Shown in pieces: positions 1 through 22,828 of a stretch of 64,000 nucleotides of DNA. Within the stretch, counting starts at the first letter, position 1. The number at the start of each line of letters is the position of its first letter. The stretch is taken from contig JASANG010002819.1 in the NCBI GenBank assembly GCA_030248215.1, positions 62,001 through 126,000 of the forward strand. The letters run 5' to 3'. The stretch comes from Enoplolaimus lenunculus. Lineage: Eukaryota > Nematoda > Enoplea > Enoplida > Thoracostomopsidae. Both the position numbers and the translations under genes were made by a program. The notes under the pieces were generated by a model that saw only the letters and a program-made list of their open reading frames with translations, ran no database searches and was not told where the DNA came from.

Positions 1-409
1 ATTAAGTACTTAGGTAGTTGATCTTGAATTTTTGTGGCGATGGTTAATATGGGTCGTTTTCACACTGACAAAAGTGTCTTTTCATTATGCTGGACAATTG
101 TTCGCAAGCTGTCATTTGACGCTGTTGCATTAATACAGCAAGCTGTAAAAAATGGAAACATGAATATGTTTTCATAACATCTGCAAATTGTTTATTTTCT
201 CATTTTGGCGATGGTTTTTAGAGATTTAAAAGCATCAGCATTTTTATTTAATTAAATGATAGTTTGAAACAAAGCGTGTTTCTTGGCTCTGAAGAGAATT
301 TCAAATATTTTTACATTTCATTAGCAAATTGTAAATGAGACAAAAGTTGGAAATTATTACTATGGTTTACTCATCTTAACACAACACCTTATCGGCTATT
401 GTTGTATAG
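1..409. other. Intron of the AGAP gene (left edge)
   Basis: AT-rich non-coding sequence ahead of the first recognisable AGAP exon, whose acceptor TAG ends at 409. The exon starts in phase 1, so at least one coding exon lies to the left of the window. I see no gene, tRNA or clear repeat here. Confidence 0.6.
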
Positions 410-10906
<10,497 letters not shown>

Positions 10907-12807
10907 AGGCAAGTTGTTTGATTCCAGCATGCTGCACTTATTGAATACTCACTTTTTTCGTGTTCCATAGCAGTTCGCTGTTGCGGTCTACTCACTCAGT
11001 CCATCTGGCGATATAACAGTAGTCCGGTGTCCACTATCAGGGTGTGGTGTAGCCAGGGTGGAGTTAGGAGTTAAACTACCCGTTTGGGTTTTTTGTCGAG
11101 GGGTTTTAGTTACTTTAAGTTGGCAATATAAGAAACTCCCTTGTTAATTTTTGTGGAACATGACCCCAGCTTTCCAAAATCATGGCTACGTCCATGTCCA
11201 CTATTACAACTACTGTTCTGTAACAAAGTGGACGAAATTAGATTAGTCTTTGAGCGATATTTTATGAGTCCAACAATACAGTTTTCCCAAGTCATTTACA
11301 GTTACTGTCAATGATCTTCCTGTTTTGCTAAGCGACGTCATGTCGTGCAGTTGTCTGTTGGGTTTTAGTTATGTGCTATAATTTCGAGAGGTCTTGTTTA
11401 ACAATGCGCAAAATGCAATTTTGACAAATTTTTGCTTAACTGGTGAATCCAAGGAGGGGAACCCTACACCCATGCGATACACCGTTACAAGCCACAACAG
11501 GAATCAAAACCAAAATCTTGCATTTAGTTTATAGCACTAAAAGCTAATTCACTCTGGAAGATTTGTTATGCTACTATCAGTTTTAGAATCGTATTGTTGT
11601 TGTTCAAAAGTAAGCGATTTCTTTCCGTGGGGCCGAATTTCTGTATAATTTTCTTTTGATTGGAATTTTAATGTAATGATGTATTGTATGATACGAATTG
11701 TCATTTTTACTTTCACATCTGGTAAACAGTCATGTCTTGCCAGCTTTAATTCCACTCTGCACTTTATTGCTAGTTGAACCTAGAATCGATAATTACTCTG
11801 ACAAGAGTATGTACCGTGATTTGGTAATTACGTGTTGAAAGAATGCATTCTGGTTGCGTTGAGTTAAACCTACCCATCAAGTTTAGGTAGTGGGCAAGTT
11901 TTGACTAAATAAATATATTATATTGCTCGTTCCAAAATATGGGCATTGTTCCGTAACGTTACAATTGGCGCAACGTGACATTCACAATCCTCCAAAGTAG
12001 GTTGGATGGGGCAAAAATGCTGGTGAATTTTGCGCCACGTGGCTTTTAGGTACGTTACATACTCTTGTTTCTAATAGTTATTGATTCTTGGCTATACGAT
12101 GTTTATGTTTTTGTTGTGGTTTTGACGTGTTTTCACCTAAACTGTCTTCTAGAAAGCGGCGGCGTTAATATATGAATCTATTTCCTTCATTCGGTTGTCG
12201 ATTGGGGCTTGGTTAAATCGCAAAATATTGTTCGAGTTAGCGGAAAAATGCAGTAACAGTGAAGTTTTACTTCGGAAGCAACGCGTGTCGCAAATTGTTT
12301 GTTGGGTAGGTAGATATATCAGGTTTCCAACAGGAACTATATTTTGCTGAAGCAGGAATTGTATTTCGTCGCAGAAACCGAAACAGGAAACGGAATTTGA
12401 AATAATATTTATCACCGAATTACTGTTGGGCATTTTAGAAAACTTGCCAAAAAGCAGTTTGTTAGCAAATTTGAACTAATTGCAAAAACAATCATTACGA
12501 AATAACAATTTTGTAAAGACAAAGTTTACAATTTTGAAATGATTATGAATAATTTGTCCTAAAACCGTAAAAATTCTGGTTCCGACATCTTTGAACGCAG
12601 GAACAGGAATTGAATTTTTGCACGAATTCCGGCCGTAGCAGGAATTCTGGTTGAACCCTGATATATGCAAAGATAGATCATATCATTAAGAGAGATATCG
12701 AGCTGTTCGGACACAATTTGACCCGTTACATCGTTCATTTGTAAGCTAGTGTATGTATCAGAAGGATTGTGTATTTTGAAATGCATAATTGTGCATATTA
12801 TGTTTTG

Positions 12808-13152
12808 CAGGGTGCAACCGGAATTCAGATTCCGATTGAACACTGAAACGAAATCGGAATTTTGAAATTTTAATTTTAATCCAGCTTGTGATATATTGAA
12901 TAAAAATTCTCTCGGTTTGAACATCTTAAGACACAAAACTACCATTTAGTTTTAAAATCAACAATGATTGATTGTAGTTTACCTTCAAATAACCATAAAA
13001 CACCGCCAATTTGTTCATGCGATGTTTTTGAAAATTGTTGTAGCCAACATGTTACTATAAATTATCCGTGTTGTCACTAAATTTGTAGTTTCGATTCTGG
13101 CGTACATTCGCTGTTCCGATTTCGATATAATCGAGTTCCGCTTTGTATCCTG
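12808..13152. mobile_element. MITE of the CAGGGTGCAACCGGAA family
   Basis: The left end CAGGGTGCAACCGGAAT and right end GTTCCGCTTTGTATCCTG are imperfect inverted repeats. The interior contains TTTGAAATTTTAATTTTAAT, shared with the copy at 32641-33044. About 345 bp. Confidence 0.65.
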
Positions 13153-15598
13153 ATTGTTTTGGTTTTAATTAAAAGTTGACTTGTTTTCAGCTTGCATACA
13201 ACCGTCGTTAGCAAAGCCGATCGTTTTTAAGGTAAAATATTTCCAAATTTTTGACAACCACTTTTAAGTTTGACGTACCTAGAACTCTCGTTCCGGTCGT
13301 CGATTTCTAAAATTAATCGTTTTCTATCTTAAATGATTCTTTGCTTGAAAAGCCGAATTAAATCTATTTTGACATTTTTTATTTTTACACAATTCAATCA
13401 GTTAGATACAGGTATTCATTTAAATCACAGTGTATGTGCTGGAAACAGATTTATTAGAGCTGGTCTCAATGATGTATAATCTAACTATTACTAAACGGGG
13501 ATGCAGATCCCTATGCGGTGCGAGTTGGAATTTTGATCAATTTAAAAATAGCTGGGATCCCACACCTACTACCATGGGCGTACAATCTTCAACACTATGT
13601 ACTTTAGTATGAGAATGTTGTAGTAACTGTGCACGACAAGCTTAGTTCATTACCAAGAATCAGTGAACATCACGTATAGGCAAGTTTTACTTATAATGCA
13701 AGTGATAAAGTTTCCAACATTCTCATCAAGCTGGACAGGACAAGATAGCTGTGCATAAAGAGTAGAGGCTTTGGCATACTGACTGTTTTTAGGGTATGGT
13801 TCTTACGCAGATCCCACCCACATTTATTACGTCAGTGTTATATATACACTTTCAGTGGCCCCTTCAGAAATTTTCTTCAAATTTTGATCAAAGCCTCGCC
13901 GTTTAGCCAGCTTAAAACAGTCTGCGGTTAGGATTAAGCCAATGGTTAGGATTAGGTTTAGCCTAAAACTAAGATATGACTTGAGCAAACAATACGCATT
14001 AATGTGGAAGAAAGTTTTGCCTTTTTATCAAAGTAACATTAGTGCGGGAGGAAAGTAAACAAGTACCGAAATGACCATAGATTGTATGCGTACGTTTCTT
14101 ATCAAAATGTTGTTTGTTTATAAATACTACTGCTCGTGTTTGATATGATATTTATTATGGTTTACAGGTTAATGAAATATAGAGTTGTGTTATATTTTGG
14201 TGAAATTGTGCACAATTATTGGTGTCTTCCGCATTCGTATTATTGTTACTGCTTGTTCTCTTATGTTCAAGTTCTTTTCTTGAATGCTAGGGTCCGGTTA
14301 AATTATTGTTTTCGGCAATATTGATTTATAACTTAGGTAAAATCAGTGTATTAATATCAAATAACATGAAAACTTTTCCTGTTAACAGCTTATTGAATAT
14401 TGTTCTTCTCGTAAACCATTACCTATTTACATATGAATTTCATTTGCGATGCGAAGAGCGTAAAATGGTGATTGTTTATTTGTCGTTGCACTCGGTCCAA
14501 TTAACCTTAATTATTAAATTCATTGAGAATTAGTTTATACAATTTTAAAACATTATGTTAGATGAAATTAGTGAAATTAACTAGTATTAGATAGAGTAAT
14601 CAGGGTTGAAACCTAGTTTAGCATGTCCTTTTTTATTTGGATGGCTGGCGTGTGTGACGGCAAATTTCCTTAACGTTGAAATTTTATAGTTTGGTCTTGC
14701 GAGTGAGCTAATCTAGGATAGAATTTTTTCGAAGTAAGATTTTCAGTATCAGTAATTGATGAGCTTGCTGACAGCCTGAAAAAATCTATCGCCGGATTGT
14801 ATAGAAGTGTATTTTTGATAGCTTCTTTTAGGAAACACGATATTTATTGCGCATAGATGTCGATATGCTTAATAAAAGCGTTCATTTGTTGCACAGATTG
14901 TAAAATGAATCTGGAACTGGATGCCGCGAACGAGGAGGTGACAAGTTTTAAAAAAAATTTCATTGTTGATGCTTGTGTGCAGTCCAGTATGTCTGTATAT
15001 GAAACATTGAGAATTTGGTTTCCGATTTTTGTTTACTCTTGTTTCAAGTCTGATTCCGTTTACTTTTTTCTAGTTCTGATGGTCTCGACCGGATATTAAT
15101 TTAACCGAAGCAGGATAGTAAATTGTTTGCCGCAGTCGCATGTTAATCGGAGTTAGCATATAAATTATTGAGTACCGTCGGTGGTGTTTGAGGAGTGCAT
15201 AATAACTTCATGGCCTAAATCCCCCCCCAAAAAAATCTGGAATTGACTCTTCTAAATTGTAAACGCGAGATTTCTCCTCAAGATATTCAGTTGTTTGAAA
15301 CTTAAATTTTTCAGTTCAATAATGGATACCGTAGAAGACGTATAATTAATAGTGTTATTCATAACATAGCGAACGCATCCAGACTCCTGTGTAATATTTA
15401 AACCAGAGCTTGCAAAGCAGATGAAACGAAAGTTGCTTCAAAAGCCGCAAAAGTCGAAATAAAAGACGGTGCAATGCGATATTACATCGCAATAACGAAT
15501 AAATTTCACGACCAGGGAGGACATTTTCTAAATCAGTGATGAGTGATGCAATATCAATAAGAATCTCAAAAGTTACTTAATTGTTTATAGATATATAC

Positions 15599-15911
15599 CA
15601 GAGTACAACCGGAGGCGAAAAATACTGGAGCCGGAGGTGAACGAAACTTGCCGGAGGTGAGGCGGAAATAGGTTGTAAAAATGATTCTTAATTAGTTGAT
15701 TTTAGTCAATATCTGCAACATGTTAAGTTGTTTGGTTTTACGCTAATTTTCTGCGAAATTCTTTCCCGAAAATTGTGACAAAAGTAAAGCGAAACGCGCT
15801 AAACAGATAAATTTTGCAAAATTATGCTACCGAAATTGTCGGAACATCCGGGAAAAATTCTACCGGAGCCGGAGGCCGATTTTCTGCCGGAGCCAGACCT
15901 CCGGTTGTGAT
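15599..15911. mobile_element. MITE with ACAACCGGAGG termini
   Basis: ACAACCGGAGG (15605-15615) is exactly inverted as CCTCCGGTTGT (15899-15909). The interior is GC-rich near both ends with repeated GCCGGAG motifs. A relative lies at 25462-25730. Confidence 0.65.
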
Positions 15912-17599
15912 ATATAAGTACATTGATATCCAGTTTGTCGACGGGAAATAACAAGTGAGTGTGAGCGATCGGTTTACGTAACTAAAATCAGACTTCTACA
16001 AATGTTTTTCAATAGTTGCGATGCGTCATTTCTTTCCAGTATTGTTCACCCGCTGCCCATTTCCCTGCGAAAATAGCTTTCACATTTTCCCTCAAAAATA
16101 TATAGGATTCGAAGCTGTCCCGATGTCGACGCAAACATCGGCAGGCGTCAAACCATCGTTGGTGGTACTTCTACATCTTGCTCATATGACCGATATCACG
16201 TTGAATTGAAACATTGTAAATTTACTGTATAAATATAATAATTCTTCACATACAAGTCAACAGTAATGTTGTATATATTCTCTGACATATACGCCGAAAA
16301 AGAAATACCAACATTTGTTTAATCTTGCGAAATTCAAATATATATTAAATAATGATGAATTACATATATCGTGCTTGTCTTTTGGTTGTCTAACGTTGGA
16401 AACTGAATAATGAAGCTTTACTATTTCATGTAAAATCAAACTTGAAAAACGCCACAAAACTTCATTTCAGTCTATTCACACTTAGGAATCGTGCCAAAAT
16501 TCTGAAACAAGTTACAATACCTGTTACCAAAACACAACCGTTTTTCGGCAATATTAATTATACATAAAACGGCAACGAAGATAATCAATCAACCCAAACA
16601 ATGGCACAGACTAAAGTGATTGTGCTGTAGCATTGCAATTGCATTGAGGAACGCATTACTTTTTTGTTGTTTTTACGCACTACAACAAAACAACAGCAAA
16701 GCAACAAACGAACTTCAATCGCCTAAGACATAAAAAGGATAAAAGTTTAAACAATTTCAGATTTGTAAGAATTATCGGTATCTGTTATGCCGGAGCTACA
16801 TTGTATTATTGACAAAACTCGCTAATTTGAGCTTCATGCACCAGCTATCTTAAGAAGACTAGCCACGGCTTGACTTCAGCTAGGTTCCGAAAGACCGATC
16901 TGTACTAAATGGAGACATATGCATTGGATATTTTCCAAATTTATATCCGAATATATACATACGGCAGTTATTGCTGGAAGTGTTTATTTTTGCATTTGGA
17001 TGTCAAAAACAAATTTCATTTCAAATATTGGAAAACCAAATTTCTTGAGTACTGACTGTATATACATTGTGCGACGCTAAGTTTTAAATGTTTTTAGATT
17101 CACCGCAATTTTCTAACTTTCACATCTTCACGCATAGTTTGGCTTATATTATACACACGCATAGAAACATATACAAATAAAACAGTAAAGCAATATTCAC
17201 ACTTGCTTGAAATGTGGATTGTTTTGAGTATTTTTAAGGCTAAAGTAAATGTCAACACATGGGAACTGCTAAAGTAGGGCTTGATTGGCAATAAACATCG
17301 GCCCAGGCATTTTGATATAAAACGGCCTAACATAGACTATTTAGGAAAATAACACCCAAGTGACAAGCACATTAATACACATTTTGAATCGCAAATCAAC
17401 TTCGTGTGAATAGAGCTTATTTTAATTATAAATCAAATTTCATAAATAATTTGTTATACGCTCTGGCTGGGTTTCTGCAATGTGGCTTAAGTTTATGACA
17501 AAATATTTACTTAATTGAGAAGCCGTCCTAATAATGTACTGTAATGGCCCGAATATAAACGGGGACAGATATTTATTTCTATTCTCCAGAGGGAACCAC

Positions 17600-18010
17600 T
17601 TGTTATGCGCGTACCGACGGGGATCGACCAGATATTAATTTTACCGGAACGGGATATTAAATTTGGTACCGCAACCGGAGCCAGAAGTTGACCGGATACA
17701 GGAGATAAATTTGTGCACTTTTAGAGTATTTGAGTCGTGCAAAACTATGTATTTATGGATTTAACATTAATTCTTGGTTTGGATTTTTCAATTCATGTCA
17801 GTGTACACTCTTGACTTGACCGGAATTGCAGCCGCTGCAAAATATCTAGTATTTCGACACGTAAAAAGCAATTTTATGACATTTGGAACCATAACCGCAA
17901 ATATCCGACATCCGGTAGGTTTATACCAGTACCAAAAACAGATACGGATGGCGACGTTTTGTCGAATATTAAACCGGAACCGGATGTCCGGTCTATTTCT
18001 GGTTACGGAC
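17600..18010. mobile_element. Degraded MITE related to 55561-55870
   Basis: Contains GGGGATCGACCAGATATTAA and, further in, a run resembling the reverse complement of 55561-55870 (AAATATCTAGTATTTCGACA). The boundaries are approximate. Confidence 0.5.
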
Positions 18011-21000
18011 TGTTATTCATTTTTAATTCACCCCTTAGACAAAACACCCTTTTTATATTTTTTAGACAAATCGGTAGGAATTACGTTACAGTTGATAGCA
18101 TGAGACGGCCGTCAGAGGCTGCAACTTATAAGCGAGTCGTAATACTTAAGCGTGCAATTAATAGTTCTACACTTAAGTAGACTTTTAGAAACCCAGCTAA
18201 TGTAGGTACGAAACTGGAAAACAACGAGTGCACCGTACATAATATTGTGATTGATAAGAAAAAATAAAGGGTAAAAGCTATTTGTAAGTGCAAAACAAGC
18301 AAAAACTTCGATATACAAACATGAAATTTAAAATACATCCCACAACAATCCGCACCAAGGAACAAATATAGCGATTATGCAACAAGCGCCTCACTACAAA
18401 AATATGGATAATGAAACTAAAAAAATTAAAGTGAACAATTTCGGGCTTTTGTACTTTCCCCCTTACAGTTTTCGAAATTAATAGATTTTGGCAAATCTTA
18501 GGTTTAGGCTGACTGTTAAGCTTGTGCGTAGAGGTACAGTGACAACTACATAACTGTGGCTTATATTTTTTATTTGATACGTTTAAACATCACTGTTAAT
18601 GCAGTATAATGCACTTTTACATACACATGTCAAAATTATGGGATACGAAAATTTTTTATCAAACACAACACACTCGGAAACAATGTATTCCATTGCTGAC
18701 AAGTGTTTACTTCTACATATCCTCGCGTTTACAACCAGCAAACAAGACGCAAAAAACACACACAATTCGATACGGCGAGCTCGTCCTTAAGCATGAATGA
18801 ATGTAATTTAATAGTGAAACGGACACATGAAAAAGATGCCAAAAGCGTTACATTTAAAAGTCGAATAAATACGGAAGTGAAACAACGATTGTACACAATA
18901 AGCAGCAACAACAGAAACAACACCATTTTTGGGATTGCATATAATTCCAATAAACAATGGAACACCGAGACAAACAAAAAATGTAAATAATACAGTAATA
19001 TCAGCGTCATATTGACAACGTTGCGTCTGTTTTTAAACGATCTGATCGCTTTGTAAGAGATGAAAATTTCCATTACATATTTTGCAAAAATACTAAATGC
19101 TCGATTTATGCTTCAATCTTTAAAACCAAATAAAGCTACTACTGCTTTAGAAAACCAATCCAAAATGCGGCCCATGTTGCTTTAAGGGGCGTCCAAGCTT
19201 CTGGTGTGTCTAACAAAGAGTAGGTTTAGATTCTAGATTACATTTTTTGCTTAGGCTTAGGCTTACGCTTAGGAATACGCTTAATCTACTGTTACGCCCC
19301 TGAAAGTAATATTGGCCCAAAATGAAATGCCAGCGAAATGTTAACAGCCGATTCTTGGTAAAGGGAAATTCAAAATTTTGTATATAACTATTAAAAAACT
19401 TCGATAACCACACTACTGGCGCTACGGAATGAGCCCCGAAGCCAACTTAACATATAACAGAACGGCTAAAATGAGTCAAAATTGATAAAACTGATATTCA
19501 ATAAACGTTATGCGTAGCAGAAAATTGACACAAAAAATATCGTTATTGCAGCTGCAGGCACAGTCAACCCATCTTCTCGACACCCCTTAAGATTGACGAA
19601 AAAAACCAATAAGGCACAAAGGCTCATCGAACCCCCCTTAGACTGAAGCACGTCAAACAACCGGGATCAAACTGTCATTATGATGTGAAAAAATAATTCC
19701 TGGGTTATTTATTTTTTTTCGAGTAAACAATTCCATCAAATCTACATTTTTAGAAAGCGACTTAATTTTTGGGCACTAACTTATGCCACAGCTCTAAATA
19801 ATATATATTACCTAAAAAATGACTGTGCGTGCACGTCAAATTTGATTTATTGGCGATTCGATTATGGGCCTTGTTTAACATTTCAATATGATGTTGTTCG
19901 CATGGTGTACTTGTACGACATTCCAGTTGCAGCAAAAAGTTTTAAACTTTCATTTATGTTTACGATTTAAAGTCGCAAACGCAAGTTTGACGGTTTATGT
20001 TTGGTTAATATAATACACAAAAAACTTAATTAAAACTATATATAACTTTTGAACCAGAAACTGTACCGTTCTAGCACAGCACCGTTGAACTTAGGTTGTC
20101 GAGATCTATAAAATATGTTACACTTCATTAAATTCCTAGGGAGTCCATATCATGCGCCTACGCCAAATGTTTGACACCTGTTGCGGCATAGCGTCGACGG
20201 TCGAAAAAGACACTGTGACAAAACGTCAACAGGTTTCATGATTGACAAAGAAGCAATATTATTTTGGTCCACAGCACCTCTTAAATATAAAGACCATAAA
20301 TACATGATATCAAATAAACTTAATTGCATCAGTTGATGATGACAACACAGTCGACAAAACAAATACTTCCGGCTTGTTGTTGTTATAATGTGTTGACAAA
20401 TGTTTATTTTTTAAACTGTCGAGTTGGCACCTGAGCACTTTTTGCCAAACTCCAAATTGGCAACCAGAGTTTTCACATCATTTTATTGAAAATTTTCTCC
20501 AAAAAATACCTAATATAAATCATTGCATGTACTGAATCAAAGTAACTTATTCTCTTTTGCTTTGGCACTTAAATTTTTTAACTGACGTTTAAAAATTTAT
20601 TATAAATAGTCGCCAATTGGCGCCTAGATTTAAAATGAAAAATAAAGCACTGGTATTGACATTTCTGAGAAGAACGAAACAAATTAATGTTACATAATAA
20701 GTTGCATAAAATTCTGAGAAACTATTACAAGTATTATTATTATAATTATTATTACTGCTACTATTAACAAAGCGAACTTCTGTTGCAAAAACTTCGAAAC
20801 GTTTATCGTTTAATGCTTTGCCAAACGTTTCAAAAACGCTGCGATTGTGAGCTCCTGCTAACACACGGGATTGCTACCACCTACCAACATAGGAGTCACA
20901 TGCTATCCAAAAAAATGTCTTGATAGTTACAATGTTTTTAAAATTTGAAAGAAACCAGTTTGCTTGAAGTAGGTATCTACGCCAACTCGCTTTACTACCG

Positions 21001-21300
21001 GATAATTAAACCTAAGTATCCCAATACACAATGAGTCCTCACAAAACTGTACACAACCGTAACAACACATATGAACCAATGCATCACTATCAATATACAC
21101 AAATACATTGTATTGTGAGTATAACCGCGAGTAAAAAGGTCAGGTGGGGGCCGTTAGACTCGATGTGCATACAACCATAAATCGTATCTTTTGGAGGAAC
21201 ATACATACAGGAATCCAAGGTGTTTTAAGTTGATGGCTTGAATGGCAACTGATCAAATTCGAGACAGTGTTGACTGGGGTTTTTTTGCGTCACTTCTTGT

Positions 21301-22828
21301 TTACACGTCAGAAATATCTTCATCTTCGGTTAGCACTAGCGCCGTCTTGTCGTGGTCTGTATGAGACGCGGGCGCAGGATCAACCGATTTTTTCGACATT
21401 TTCAACTTTAATTCTTTTGACGGCGAAATAACAGGTGTTGGTTCTGATAGTATAAGAAACACAATATATTGTCTAAGCATGCGTCCAAATCTACGTCAAA
21501 GCGACTACGCCTAATCCTAAACCCAAGTTATAAATGCCCAAATCTCAGAAAATTTTGAAAATTGCGGCGTAAGTGTACATATACAAGAGCCGAAATATCG
21601 CACAACTTCGATTTTGTCGGCTACAAATTCTCGTCTAACATAGACGCTCAAGAGGTTTAAGGAACACTTAACCAATTATTATATAACCGATACCAATGGC
21701 ATTATATTAATTTGCTGTCTGTTCTCTGCATCATACTACTATTTGAAATAACTGATTTGTTGTTAAATTCGTTACAATACCAGCCAAGAAATGAATGAAG
21801 TGCAGGTGGTTTAAACCAGAAAACAACCCTACAGTTTCTGATCATTAGTTTTGAAGGTGGTTGGCAACACAAGAACCCCGCTCGAAATTTTTACAGAACA
21901 TCATTTGTTTTCAAAACATTGGTTGCGCCCCTGTCAGCTGACCACCTTGTTTTAGACTTACCGATCACAGCTGCAATACTAGGTGTTAACGAAGGAGATG
22001 GCATAGCTGTTTTTGAGGGCTGCGATGTACTGCCATGACTGCCCATATCACCGAGCGGGGTCGCACCACCGGCAAAAATGTCACTGTCACGGTTAGAATC
22101 AGTAGCATTCGACGACGCAGTGCCCATTCTTGATGTTGGACTACACTTTTCAGAGCCACTGGTTGATGCCCCACCTGACATTGAAGATCCGATCCCAGAC
22201 TCGAGTTCGTACACAGGATTGCTAAAGTGCGTCATTGAACTGTCACCAGCGCCACCACTAGCGTCAAGCGTTTTATCTTTTGCCTGAAATGCGGAGATCA
22301 AAAATATTGCTTGTCGCTCATTATTCGTTTTGCATAACAGTAGAGTTGAAAAATGAAAACGCAAATTATTAGTCTCTAGGCACAAACACTGCAAAAATTC
22401 GACGACTTTAACGTGTAGAAAAGACGTAGTAGCTTAGCAAAAGAGTGCTGACCAATATTTTTGTTTTTAGCAATACTGACGTTAAAGGTATCAAATGGCT
22501 TATATCACGTTTTATGTGGCGCTGCATTGTTCATCGTGAGGTGCGGTTTGGTACAGCCATGATAGTCAATAAAAATTGCATTGGTTTGGTGTAGTACAAC
22601 GCCGTAGGGCACCAGACGGCCTTAACATAGCCCAAAATTATAGCGCTACTTGAAGAATACGAAGGTTTGACGTCTTCCAATAAATATGCTGTGATTTAGA
22701 AAAAAACGTAGTGAAAGAAACGAACCGGAGGACTTGGTTTTGAAAACGAAACAATGCCGCTGCCCGAAAATGACACCGGACCACCGAAAAACCCGCCGGC
22801 AGAACCTGCGCTAGATTCTTGCTTTTTC
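21301..22828 (-). CDS. lrp2: LRP2 exons: cytoplasmic tail with FxNPxY and PDZ ligand
   Basis: Exons 22726-22828, 21962-22283 and 21301-21443, about 190 residues. [10 protein letters not shown] is a single FxNPxY motif, which in this family binds PTB adaptors such as Dab2 and ARH for clathrin uptake. A Gly/Ser-rich first exon and Ser/Pro-rich stretches (PSPSLTP, PVISPSK) follow. The chain ends in ISDV, a class I PDZ ligand like DSEV of vertebrate LRP2. I find only one NPxY, where vertebrate LRP2 has two or more. Confidence 0.93.

Larger units (their letters stand above)
10907..21300. other. Intergenic region between convergent AGAP and LRP2 genes
   Basis: No convincing gene. It should contain both 3' UTRs. 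Candidate polyadenylation signals are AATAAA at 11908-11913 for AGAP and TTTATT (AATAAA on the - strand) at 20596-20601 or 20482-20487 for LRP2. The rest is AT-rich, with degraded MITEs at 12808-13152, 15599-15911 and about 17600-18010. Open frames here are short and resemble nothing known to me. Confidence 0.65.

Noticed and set aside
16021-16209. Open frame with somewhat higher GC, preceded by AG and ending in TGA, considered as a distal AGAP exon
   Set aside because: The AGAP frame already ends at 10906, phases offer no clean junction, and the peptide does not resemble AGAP C-termini or anything else I know.
18583-19073. Cluster of short overlapping frames on both strands in the intergenic region
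   Set aside because: Chance frames in AT-rich DNA, without start context, splice signals or recognisable residues.
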